Shown here: piece by piece, positions 45,708 to 53,280 of the stretch | Layout: each line of letters opens with the position of its first letter | How positions within the stretch are numbered: the stretch's first letter is position 1 | Assembly: GCF_012971725.1 (NCBI RefSeq) | Contig: NZ_CP048833.1 | Coordinates: forward strand, 4,712,001 to 4,776,000 | Source: Pseudomonas multiresinivorans | GTDB lineage: Bacteria; Pseudomonadota; Gammaproteobacteria; Pseudomonadales; Pseudomonadaceae | Direction: 5' to 3' | Length of the DNA stretch: 64,000 nt | The notes under the pieces: model-generated | The model's input: the letters and a program-made list of their open reading frames with translations, nothing else | Databases searched by the model: none | What the model was told of the DNA's origin: nothing | Position numbers and translations under genes: made by a program

Positions 45708-45720
45708 TGTTGTTTTTGTT
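45708..45720 (-). promoter_or_regulatory. Candidate Hfq/Crc (CA) motif in the acsA leader
   Basis: On the minus strand AACAAAAACAACA lies 23-35 nt upstream of the acsA ATG and contains overlapping AANAANAA matches, the Hfq/Crc binding pattern for catabolite repression in Pseudomonas. Confidence 0.5.
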
Positions 45721-45795
45721 GCCCTAAGTTGTAACGGCGACACCCTTCCCCGGGCCATTCGACCATGGTCTTACCAATCCTTAGTCGTAGTGATG

Positions 45796-45824
45796 GGCCC
45801 CATCAGCCTTACTGCCATGGGGCC
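45796..45824 (-). terminator. Hairpin after dctM
   Basis: GGCCCCAT...ATGGGGCC, a perfect 8-bp stem with a 13-nt loop, 12 bp after the dctM stop. No T-run, so termination strength is uncertain. Confidence 0.45.
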
Positions 45825-45835
45825 GCGACAACCTG

Positions 45836-47116
45836 TCACATGCCAAGCGCGTGGGGCAGCGCCAACGAGATGTAGGGCACGTAGGTCACCAGGATCAGGA
45901 ACAGCAGCAGGATCATCAGCCACGGCAGCGCCGCGCGGATGGTCGAGCCCAGCGGCAGGCCGGTGACCGCGGAGGTGACGAACAGGTTGAGCCCCACCGG
46001 CGGGTGCACCAGGCCGATCTCCATGTTCACCACCATGACGATCCCCAGGTGGATCGGGTCGATCCCCAGCCGCATGGCGATGGGGAAGAAGATCGGCGCC
46101 AGGATCAGCACGATGGCCGAAGGCTCCATGAAGCTGCCGGCCACCAGCAGCACGATATTGACCATCAGCAGGAAGCCGATCGGCGTCAGCCCTTCCTGCA
46201 TCACCCACTCGGTGATCTGCTGGGGAATCTGCTCGGTGGTCAGCACGTGGGCGAAGAGCATGGCGTTGGCGATGATGAACATCAGCATGATGCTCAGCCG
46301 CCCCGACTCCACCAGCACCTTGGGGCAATCGCGCAGGCGCATGTCCTTGTAGACGAACAGCGCGACGAAGGCCGAGTAGACCGCCGCCACCGCCGCCGCC
46401 TCGGTGGGCGTGAACAGCCCGGAGTAGATGCCGCCGAGGATAATCACCAGCAGCAGCAATCCCCAGCCGGCACGGCGTGCAGCGGACAGCCATTCGCGCA
46501 GGCTTGCGCGCGGCTGTGCCGGGAGATTCTTCACCCGCGCGACGATGTAGATCACCACCATCAGGATCACGCCCAGCAGCAGGCCCGGCACCACGCCAGC
46601 GACGAACAGCTTGCCCACCGAAGTCTCGGTAGCGGCGGAGTACACCACCATGACAATCGACGGAGGGATCAGGATGCCCAGGGTCCCGGCGTTACAGATG
46701 ATCCCGGCACCGAACTCGCGCGGGTAGCCCGAACGCACCATCCCAGCCACCGCAATCGAGCCCACCGCCGCCACCGTTGCCGGCGACGAACCAGACAACG
46801 CAGCGAACAGCATGCACGCCAGCACCGCGGCAATCGCCAGGCCGCCACGGATGTGGCCGACGCAGGCGTTGGCGAAATCGATCAGCCGGCGCGCCACGCC
46901 ACCGGTGGTCATGAACGCGCCGGAGAGCAGGAAGAACGGGATCGCCAGCAGCGTGTAGGCCTCGGAGGTCTCGAACAGCTTGATCGCCAGCGAGCGCACC
47001 GAGTCCGGGCTGAACAGCAGGATCGTCAGTGCGCCGGAAAGCCCCAGGGAAATGGCGATGGGCACGCCGATGAACATGAAGACGAACAGCAGGAGGAACA
47101 GCATCATCACGGTCAT
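45836..47116 (-). CDS. dctM: C4-dicarboxylate TRAP transporter large permease DctM
   Basis: A 426-residue membrane protein with about 12 TM segments: MTVMMLFLLLFVFMFIGVPIAISLGLSGALTILLF, IPFFLLSGAFMTTGGVARRLIDFANACVGHIRGGLAIA, ALSGSSPATVAAVGSIAVAGMVRSGYPREFGAGIICNAGTLGILIPPSI. Na+-coupled uptake of dicarboxylates with DctQ and DctP. Overlaps dctQ by 4 bp. Confidence 0.94.
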   Translation of the reverse strand: MTVMMLFLLLFVFMFIGVPIAISLGLSGALTILLFSPDSVRSLAIKLFETSEAYTLLAIPFFLLSGAFMTTGGVARRLIDFANACVGHIRGGLAIAAVLACMLFAALSGSSPATVAAVGSIAVAGMVRSGYPREFGAGIICNAGTLGILIPPSIVMVVYSAATETSVGKLFVAGVVPGLLLGVILMVVIYIVARVKNLPAQPRASLREWLSAARRAGWGLLLLVIILGGIYSGLFTPTEAAAVAAVYSAFVALFVYKDMRLRDCPKVLVESGRLSIMLMFIIANAMLFAHVLTTEQIPQQITEWVMQEGLTPIGFLLMVNIVLLVAGSFMEPSAIVLILAPIFFPIAMRLGIDPIHLGIVMVVNMEIGLVHPPVGLNLFVTSAVTGLPLGSTIRAALPWLMILLLFLILVTYVPYISLALPHALGM

Positions 47117-47751
47117 GGACGGTTCTCCGCGGCTTCTTCGCCTGCCAGTTTCGAGGCCTCCGCGGCCTCATCGGCGAGGCCCAGGCCGAGCTGGCGGCCG
47201 CGCAACAGGTTGACGAGGATTTCCAGGTAACGCAGGAGCACCAGGCCGAAGCCGATGGGCACGATCACCGCGATGTAGGCCTGGAGGATGCCGAAGTGGT
47301 CGAGGTCTTCGGCGCCGATGCCGGCGATGAACAAAGTCTTCACCCAGTCGAAGCTGGCGACCATGAACAGCCCGGCGTAGCCCAGGCAGCAGAGGCAGGC
47401 GAGCACACCGATGAAGCGTTGCACCGGGCGCGGCGCCAGCTTCACCAGCGCGTCCACGCCCAGGTGGCCGGCGGTACGCACGCCGTAAGCGATGCCGAAG
47501 AAGATCAGCCAGCCGAACAGCGCCTTGGTCAGCGCGTTGCTCCAGGACATGTCCTGGGCGACGCCGAGGATCGCGTCACCGATGGCGTAGAACGGTGCCT
47601 GCACGGCGGGCAGGCGATCACCCAGGTCATAGAACAGGGTGAAGACGTTGGTCATCACCACGTAGACGAAGGTCACCAGCGTCATGGCCGCCAGCAGGAA
47701 GGCGATGGCGCCCTCCTCGAAGTGGTTCCAGACGCGCACGAGTCGATTCAT
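47113..47751 (-). CDS. dctQ: C4-dicarboxylate TRAP transporter small permease DctQ
   Basis: A 212-residue four-TM protein (MNRLVRVWNHFEEGAIAFLLAAMTLVTFVYVVMTNV, GWLIFFGIAYGVRTAGHLGVDALVKLAP). Start ATG 47749-47751 has GGAG about 8 nt upstream; the frame is open further but without family sequence. It links DctM to the loaded DctP. Confidence 0.92.
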   Translation of the reverse strand: MNRLVRVWNHFEEGAIAFLLAAMTLVTFVYVVMTNVFTLFYDLGDRLPAVQAPFYAIGDAILGVAQDMSWSNALTKALFGWLIFFGIAYGVRTAGHLGVDALVKLAPRPVQRFIGVLACLCCLGYAGLFMVASFDWVKTLFIAGIGAEDLDHFGILQAYIAVIVPIGFGLVLLRYLEILVNLLRGRQLGLGLADEAAEASKLAGEEAAENRP

Positions 47752-47796
47752 ACAAGGCACTCCACAAAGCCCCACCAACCGGCGGGGCCGGACGGA

Positions 47797-48852
47797 TCAA
47801 TGGGGGCGGTTGGAGGCTTCGGCGGCCTGGAGGAATTCGGCGCCGACGTTGTCGCGGAATTTCTGCCACACCGGCTGCATCGCCTCGCGCCAGTCGGCGC
47901 GCTGCTGCGCGGTGAGCGGATGGATCTCGCTGCCGCCGCTGGCGAGGATGCGCTGGCGGGCGTCACGGTTCAGGCGCTCGGCTTCGAGGTTCACCTGCAC
48001 GGTGACCTCGGCCATGATCTTCTGCAGCTCCGAGCGGATGTCCGGCGGCAGGCCGTTCCAGAACTTCGCATTGGTGATCACCATGTAGTCCACCAGCCCG
48101 TGGTTGGACTCGGTGAAGTACTTCTGCACCTCGTTGACCTTCTGGCTCTCGTAGTTCGACCAGGTGTTCTCGGTGCCATTCACCACGCCGGTCTGCAGGC
48201 CCTGGTAGACCTCGGCGAAGGACATCTTGCGAGAGATGGCGCGCAGCGTGCGGAACTGCTCGTTGAGCACATCCGATGCCTGCACGCGGAACTTCAGCCC
48301 ACGGGCATCGCCCGGCTCCAGCAACAGGCGGTTCGCCGACAGCTGCTTCATCCCGTTGTGCCAGTAGGCCAGGCCGAGGATGCCCTTGCCCTGCATGCTG
48401 GTCAGCAGGCTCTGGCCCTGCGGGCTGCGCTGGAAGTTGTCGACGGCCTGGATGTCGTCGAAGAGGAACGGCAGGTCGAAGATCTGCACCTTCTTGGTGT
48501 ACTGCTCGAACTTGGCCAGGGACGGCGCAAGCATCTGCACGTCCCCCAGCAGCAGCGCTTCCATCTCCTTGCCGTCGCCGAACAGCGAGGAGTTCGGGTA
48601 GACCTCCACGCGCACCCGGCCGGGCAGGCGCTCTTCGGCCAGGCGCTTGAACATCAGCGCGCCCTGCCCCTTGGGCGTGTTCTCCGCGACCACGTGGGCG
48701 AACTTGATCACTATCGGTTCATGAACGGTCGGATCATTGGCAGCCTGCAGTTCATCGGCAGCCTGTGTGGCAGTAGCGCAGGCCAACGCCAGGACGGCGA
48801 GCAACGCCCGCCCTGTCGATCCGAGCCTCGATCCAAACATCGATCCAAACAT
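47797..48852 (-). CDS. dctP: C4-dicarboxylate-binding periplasmic protein DctP
   Basis: A 351-residue TRAP SBP: signal MFGSMFGSRLGSTGRALLAVLALACATATQA, then IVIKFAHVVAENTPKGQGALMFKRLAEERLPGRVRVEVYPNSSLFGDGKEMEALLLGDVQMLAPSLAKFEQYTKKVQIFDLPFLF and GLKFRVQASDVL (carboxylate-binding Arg). First ATG (48852) follows GAGGG at 7 nt. The MFGS repeat makes a second ATG four codons in. Expected ligands are succinate, fumarate or malate. Confidence 0.93.
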   Translation of the reverse strand: MFGSMFGSRLGSTGRALLAVLALACATATQAADELQAANDPTVHEPIVIKFAHVVAENTPKGQGALMFKRLAEERLPGRVRVEVYPNSSLFGDGKEMEALLLGDVQMLAPSLAKFEQYTKKVQIFDLPFLFDDIQAVDNFQRSPQGQSLLTSMQGKGILGLAYWHNGMKQLSANRLLLEPGDARGLKFRVQASDVLNEQFRTLRAISRKMSFAEVYQGLQTGVVNGTENTWSNYESQKVNEVQKYFTESNHGLVDYMVITNAKFWNGLPPDIRSELQKIMAEVTVQVNLEAERLNRDARQRILASGGSEIHPLTAQQRADWREAMQPVWQKFRDNVGAEFLQAAEASNRPH

Positions 48853-48988
48853 CGCCTCACCCTCAATTTGTTCTTGTGCTTGCGAGGTGAGCCTGGCGGC
48901 AGGCTCGCAGGGAGACTGACGCAAATGTTGGCGTTCGGAGAATTCACCTTTTCCCAAAGCCGCGTTCGAAAAAACGGAACGCCAGATA

Positions 48989-49019
48989 CAAAAAATAAAC
49001 GCCCGGCAGGGGCCGGGCG
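48989..49019 (-). terminator. Intrinsic terminator after the LysR gene
   Basis: On the minus strand CGCCCGG...CCGGGCG (7-bp stem, loop CCCCTG) then TTTATTTTTT, 39 bp after the LysR stop and before the dctP promoter. Confidence 0.85.
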
Positions 49020-49057
49020 CGGAAAGGATCAGCGGCTCAAGGCTGTGGGATGGCGCG

Positions 49058-50005
49058 TCAGCCGGGGGCCTGCGTGCGGTACCCGAGCATCATCCGCTCG
49101 TGTTCTTCGAGCATGCCGGGCACGCAGTCACGGAGGAACTCCACCCAGGTGCGAATTTTCGCGTCGAGGTACTGGCGCGACGGGTACAGCGCATAGACAT
49201 TGAGGTGGAACAGGCTGTAGTCGGGCAGCACGCGGACCAGGCTGCCGTCCTTGAGTCCCTGCACGGCGGAGTACACCGGCAGCGCGCCGATGCCCATGCC
49301 GGCGCGCACCGCCTCGGTCATCGCGTCGGCGGTGTTGACCTGGAAGTGGCTGTGGTTGATGCCGACCATTTCCTGGCCGTCGGGGCCGTCGAACAGCCAC
49401 TTGTCCAGGGACATGACCGAGTTCACCAGGCGCAGGCAGCGATGATCGGTCAGCTCCGCGAGCTTCTTCGGCATTCCGTGGCGCGCCACGTACTCGGGCG
49501 AAGCACAGAGCACGCTGTAGGTCTTGCCGATGCGCTTGGAGACGAAGCCCGAGTCCGGCAGCTCCTGGGCGATGACCACGGAGATGTCGTAGCCCTCGTC
49601 GAGGATATCGGTGATGCGGTTGGCCAGGGTCAGGTCGAAGGTGACCTCCGGGTAGATCTCGCAGTACTGCGAGATCGCGCGGATCAGGTAGTGCTGGCCG
49701 ATGCCGGTCATGGCATGCACCTTCACCTTGCCGTGGGGGCGGGCGTGGGCGTCACCGGCCTCGGCCTCGGCTTCCTCGATATAGCCAAGTATCTGCTGGC
49801 AGCGCTGCAGGTAGCGCTGGCCAGCTTCGGTGAGGGCGATTCTGCGGGTAGTACGGTGCAGCAGGCGGGTACGCAGGTGCGCTTCGAGTTTGGCCACCGT
49901 CCGCGAGACGTACGCGGTGGTGAGGTCCATGCGCTGGGCGGCGGCGGTAAAGCTGCCGGTCTCGGCGACACAGACAAAAGCACGCATGTTGTGCAGCAGG
50001 TCCAT
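49058..50005 (-). CDS. LysR-family regulator (CrgA/AaeR-like group)
   Basis: A 315-residue LTTR: MDLLHNMRAFVCVAETGSFTAAAQRMDLTTAYVSRTVAKLEAHLRTRLLHRTTRRIALTEAGQRYLQRCQQIL (HTH about 20-39), then HGKVKVHAMTGIGQHYLIRAISQYCEIYPEV of the CrgA-type effector domain. Of two adjacent ATGs I chose 50005 (AGGAG at 5 nt; only 2 nt for 50008). It is divergent from an FUSC efflux gene, with a perfect T-N11-A box between them, an arrangement like aaeR-aaeXAB. It also lies upstream of dctPQM, behind a terminator. Effector likely an aromatic acid, by analogy only. Confidence 0.88.
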   Translation of the reverse strand: MDLLHNMRAFVCVAETGSFTAAAQRMDLTTAYVSRTVAKLEAHLRTRLLHRTTRRIALTEAGQRYLQRCQQILGYIEEAEAEAGDAHARPHGKVKVHAMTGIGQHYLIRAISQYCEIYPEVTFDLTLANRITDILDEGYDISVVIAQELPDSGFVSKRIGKTYSVLCASPEYVARHGMPKKLAELTDHRCLRLVNSVMSLDKWLFDGPDGQEMVGINHSHFQVNTADAMTEAVRAGMGIGALPVYSAVQGLKDGSLVRVLPDYSLFHLNVYALYPSRQYLDAKIRTWVEFLRDCVPGMLEEHERMMLGYRTQAPG

Positions 50006-50348
50006 CATTTCTCCTGAGAGCCTGTCCACGCCACGGCGGGCGCCTCTGCAACGGCGCTCGAACGAGCAACGCCTTGTTACAGATTCATGACAGGCGGCGA
50101 ATTGTCGCATACCTGTCGCGACGGGATTATTGTCCTTTCAGGCAACAATAATTCATCCAACCGTCAGCTTATCCTGCCCCCCGGCGCACTTCTAGAATCG
50201 CCGTCCCCAACGCGGTCTACCGCGACACCCCAGGATTCGCACCCGTGCTCCGCCTTTCGTGCAACGTGCCTCCCATTCCTCTGCACCTCGAACTACAGGG
50301 TCATCAAGGCCCGATCCAGCCCGACCACCGCCTGCCGAGATAAGCCTG
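50006..50348. other. Divergent promoter region, LysR gene / FUSC efflux gene
   Basis: 343 bp without a gene. The only clear structure is the LysR-type palindrome at 50126-50152. A short run of the FUSC frame continues upstream of 50349 but has no RBS or family sequence. Confidence 0.7.
50126..50152. promoter_or_regulatory. T-N11-A LysR-type operator between the LysR and FUSC genes
   Basis: ATTATTGT (50126-50133) and ACAATAAT (50145-50152) are perfect 8-bp inverse arms with an 11-bp spacer, so T50133-N11-A50145 matches the LTTR box. It is 121 bp from the LysR start and 196 bp from the FUSC ATG. Confidence 0.7.
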
Positions 50349-52496
50349 ATGAGCAGTCTGTCCGTGCGCCTGCCCAAGGCCGCCGCGGTGCGTTTCGCCC
50401 TGTCCGACTGGGCACACACCGATGGCGTCACCTGGATGTTCATCCTCAAGACGCTGATCACCGCCTTCACGGCGTTGTGGCTGGCCTACCGCCTGGAACT
50501 GCCGCAGCCCAACACCGTGCTGGTGAGCGCCTTCATCGTGCTGCAGCCGCAGAGCGGCCAGGTACTGGCGAAGAGTTTCTACCGCATCCTCGGCACGCTG
50601 GCCGGGCTCACGGTGATGGTCACCCTCATCGCCCTGTTCGCCCAGGAGCGCGTGCTGTTCCTCCTCTGCGTGGCGATCTGGGTCGGCCTGTGCACAGCCG
50701 GCGCCGCGCGTTATCGGGATTTTCGCGCCTACGCCTGTCTGCTGGCCGGCTATACGGCGGTGATGATCGGCATCCCCGCCACGCTGCATCCCGAAGGCGC
50801 CTTCATGCAGGCGCTGTGGCGGGTGATCGAGATCACCCTGGGGATTCTTTGCACCGGCGTGGTCAGCGCCGTCGTGCTACCGCAGACCAGCACCGCCGCC
50901 CTGCGCAATGCACTGAACACCCGCTTCGGCGACTTCGCCGGCCTCGCCAGCGCCGGCCTCAACGGAACGCTGGAACGTGAGCGCTTCGAGCAGGCTAGTG
51001 CGCGCATCGCCGCCGAGGTCGTGGGCCTGGAAAGCCTGCGCAACGTCACCGCCTTCGAAGACCCGCACATGCGCCTGCGCAGCGGCCGTCTGGCGCGGCT
51101 GAACAGCGAGTTCATGCAACTGACGACGCGCTTCCACGCCTTGCAGCGCCTGCTCGACCGCCTGCGCGAGCGGCAGGCCAGCAATGTACTGGAGGTGCTG
51201 ATGCCCTGCCTGATCGATGTCAGCGAATTGCTCGCCAGCTGGCACGGCCGGCCACTCGCCGAAGCGGACGCCGAGCGCCTGAGCGTGCAACTGGAACTGT
51301 GCAAGCACCACCTGATGCCGCGCATTCGTGAAGCCCGCGCCAGCCTCGGCCACACCTGCCCGCGCGAAGCCGACCAGCTGGATTTCGAGACCGCCGCCGA
51401 GCTGCTGTTTCGCTTCGTCGACGACATGCACAACTACGCGCAGACCCACGCCTCGCTCGCCGCGCACAAGCACGAGCGCGAGCAGTGGAAAGAGCGCTTC
51501 ACGCCCAAGGCGAATGCACTTGCCGCAGCCGTCGCGGGCTTCCGCTGCGCGCTGCTGGTGATAGTCGGCGGTGTGTTCTGGATCGAGACGTCCTGGCTGA
51601 GCGGCGCCACCTTCGCGCTGACCTCGGTACTGATCGCCGCGCTCTCCTCCGCCTCCCCCAATCCCAAGCGGCTGTCGCTGCAACTGACCCTCGGCACGCT
51701 GCTCGGCGCCACGCTCGGCTTCATCCTCACCTTCCGCGTGCTGCCGCACATCGACGGCTTTCCGCTGCTGTGCTTCGTGCTCGCACCGGTGTTCGCCCTT
51801 GGCGCCTTCCTGATCACCCGGCCGAAGTGGAGCGGTTACGGCGTCGGCCTGCTGGTGTGGTTCTGCATCGCCTCGCTGCCGGCGAACCTGGCGCGCTACG
51901 ACGCCTACACCTTCATCAACGAATACCTGGCGATGCTGCTGTCCATGGGCATGGCCGTGGTCGCGGCGATCGTCATCCTGCCGCCCAACCGGCCGTGGTT
52001 GTGGGAGCGCCTGGAAGCCGAGTTGCGTCTGCGCGTGGTACGAGTGATCAGCGACCCGCTGAAGGGCCTGTCGTCCAACTTCGAGAGCGGCACTCGCGAT
52101 CTGCTCAACCAGGCCTATGGGTTATCCACAGGCCGCCCGGATGTGCAGCGCCGGCTGCTGCGCTGGACCTTCCAGGTGCAGGAGATCGGCCTGTCGATCA
52201 TCGAGTTGCGCCGCGAGCAGGAGGCCCTGCCGAAGGAGCCCTGGTACGCCGAGCGCATGCCCTGGCGCCGGGCGATCCGCGCCCTGGGCCGCGCGCTGAT
52301 CCGCCTGTTCATCCAGCCCAGCGAGAGCAACCGCCAGCGCGCGCTGGCCGCCGTTGAGCACGCGATCCACGCAACCCGCAACACCGATGACCGCCGCCCG
52401 CCGCACTTCGACTCCTCACCGTTGCGCCGCGTGTGCAGCTACCTGCACTTCATCCGCACCTCGTTACTCGATCCGCAGTCGCCGCTGCGCGATTGA
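50349..52496 (+). CDS. FUSC-family inner-membrane efflux protein (AaeB/YccS-like)
   Basis: A 715-residue membrane protein with two blocks of about five to six TM helices (about 30-190 and 405-560), separated and followed by cytosolic helical regions. N-terminal block: WMFILKTLITAFTALWLAYRLELPQPNTVLVSAFIVLQPQSGQVLAKSFYRILGTLAG, the FUSC signature. Second block: ALLVIVGGVFWIETSWLSGATFALTSVLIAALSSASPNPKRLSLQLTLGTLLGATLGF. Members such as AaeB export aromatic carboxylic acids. No AaeA-type membrane fusion protein follows. ATG 50349 chosen from the start of conserved sequence; its RBS is weak. Confidence 0.88.
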   Translation: MSSLSVRLPKAAAVRFALSDWAHTDGVTWMFILKTLITAFTALWLAYRLELPQPNTVLVSAFIVLQPQSGQVLAKSFYRILGTLAGLTVMVTLIALFAQERVLFLLCVAIWVGLCTAGAARYRDFRAYACLLAGYTAVMIGIPATLHPEGAFMQALWRVIEITLGILCTGVVSAVVLPQTSTAALRNALNTRFGDFAGLASAGLNGTLERERFEQASARIAAEVVGLESLRNVTAFEDPHMRLRSGRLARLNSEFMQLTTRFHALQRLLDRLRERQASNVLEVLMPCLIDVSELLASWHGRPLAEADAERLSVQLELCKHHLMPRIREARASLGHTCPREADQLDFETAAELLFRFVDDMHNYAQTHASLAAHKHEREQWKERFTPKANALAAAVAGFRCALLVIVGGVFWIETSWLSGATFALTSVLIAALSSASPNPKRLSLQLTLGTLLGATLGFILTFRVLPHIDGFPLLCFVLAPVFALGAFLITRPKWSGYGVGLLVWFCIASLPANLARYDAYTFINEYLAMLLSMGMAVVAAIVILPPNRPWLWERLEAELRLRVVRVISDPLKGLSSNFESGTRDLLNQAYGLSTGRPDVQRRLLRWTFQVQEIGLSIIELRREQEALPKEPWYAERMPWRRAIRALGRALIRLFIQPSESNRQRALAAVEHAIHATRNTDDRRPPHFDSSPLRRVCSYLHFIRTSLLDPQSPLRD

Positions 52497-52506
52497 GCGG
52501 GGCGGG

Positions 52507-52572
52507 TTCGCGAGCAAGCTCGCTCCTACAAAAAAGCCGACGCCCACCTGTAGGAGCGAGCTTGCTCGCGAA
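52507..52572. repeat. REP doublet, GAGCGAGC family, diverging orientation
   Basis: Inverse copy 52507-52530 followed by forward copy 52549-52572, 18 bp apart. Same 24-bp unit as at 37816 and 43597, but the two units are in the opposite relative order. Confidence 0.92.
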
Positions 52573-52601
52573 CGTCACGGCACAGAACTTCAGAGCATTT
52601 C

Positions 52602-52672
52602 GTAGGAGCGGACTCCGTCCGCGATGACCTCCGGCGCGCCGCGAATCGATCGCGGACGAAGTCCGCTCCTAC
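52602..52672. repeat. REP doublet of a second family (GTAGGAGCGGAC...GTCCGCGAT type)
   Basis: Forward unit 52602-52625 and inverse unit 52649-52672. They share GTAGGAGCG and CGCGA ends with the first family, but the central palindrome is GCGGAC-TCC-GTCCGC rather than GCGAGC-TT-GCTCGC. The inverse unit reads GCGGAC-GAA-GTCCGC, so the loops differ. Confidence 0.9.
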
Positions 52673-52958
52673 GCCCCCTGCAACTGCGTCCCGAGATTGC
52701 CAGAACCTGCGACCACCCGCCGCGGAACCACCCCTGCAAGCCGCGTCAATCCTGGATTGTTGCCTCTGAGTACGAAGTCTTGTTGGCGCCTGGATATATG
52801 ACTCAGGTCAGGCAAATCCTATTATTTCCGTGCTGTTACAGCGCGCGCCGCAACACCACCCAAGACCCGTAATCAACCCCAACGATTCCCGACGCAGCCA
52901 TCCGCTGAACGTCACGGACCCGTCACGTCCGGACACCGGGAACAAGGCAGGTAAATTC

Positions 52959-53222
52959 ATGAAAGCTGTAGTCATCCTGGCCATGCTGGGCTTCTCTTCG
53001 CTCGCCCTGGCCGAGCAGGTGAACGCCGCCGACCAGGCGCCAAGCGCGGCCGTGGAGCAGTACACCTACGACATGAAACTGGACGTCGCCCACGTGATCT
53101 CGACCACCGACGTGTCCAACGAGTGCGGCATCGTGCCGGCGCGCATGACCTACGAAGATACCCAGGGTCAACGCCACACCGTCGAATACCAGGTGTGGGG
53201 CAACGGCTGCTCCGGCGGCTAA
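52959..53222 (+). CDS. Small secreted DUF2790-family protein
   Basis: An 87-residue exported protein: signal MKAVVILAMLGFSSLALA, then YTYDMKLDVAHVISTTDVSNECGIVPARMTYEDTQGQRHTVEYQVWGNGCSGG with two conserved Cys likely disulfide-bonded. This matches the Pseudomonas-specific DUF2790 family, often found in several copies per genome, with unknown periplasmic role. Followed by a very long stem-loop. Confidence 0.85.
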   Translation: MKAVVILAMLGFSSLALAEQVNAADQAPSAAVEQYTYDMKLDVAHVISTTDVSNECGIVPARMTYEDTQGQRHTVEYQVWGNGCSGG

Positions 53223-53231
53223 GCGACTTGT

Positions 53232-53270
53232 GCAGTTGCGCCGGGGCCCACGCAGCCCCGGCGCAACTGC
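53232..53270. terminator. Long stem-loop between convergent genes
   Basis: GCAGTTGCGCCGGGG and CCCCGGCGCAACTGC are perfect 15-bp arms (16 with the adjoining C-G pair) around a short loop. It lies between the DUF2790 gene stop and the stop of the convergent phospholipase-like gene. On plus it is followed by CAGCCCTCTTTTA. Confidence 0.8.
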
Positions 53271-53280
53271 CAGCCCTCTT

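Larger units (their letters stand above)
52497..52958. other. Intergenic region after the FUSC gene, rich in REP elements
   Basis: 462 bp without a gene: two REP doublets of different families (52507-52572, 52602-52672), then about 285 bp containing the promoter and leader of the DUF2790 gene, where nothing else is recognisable. Confidence 0.75.
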
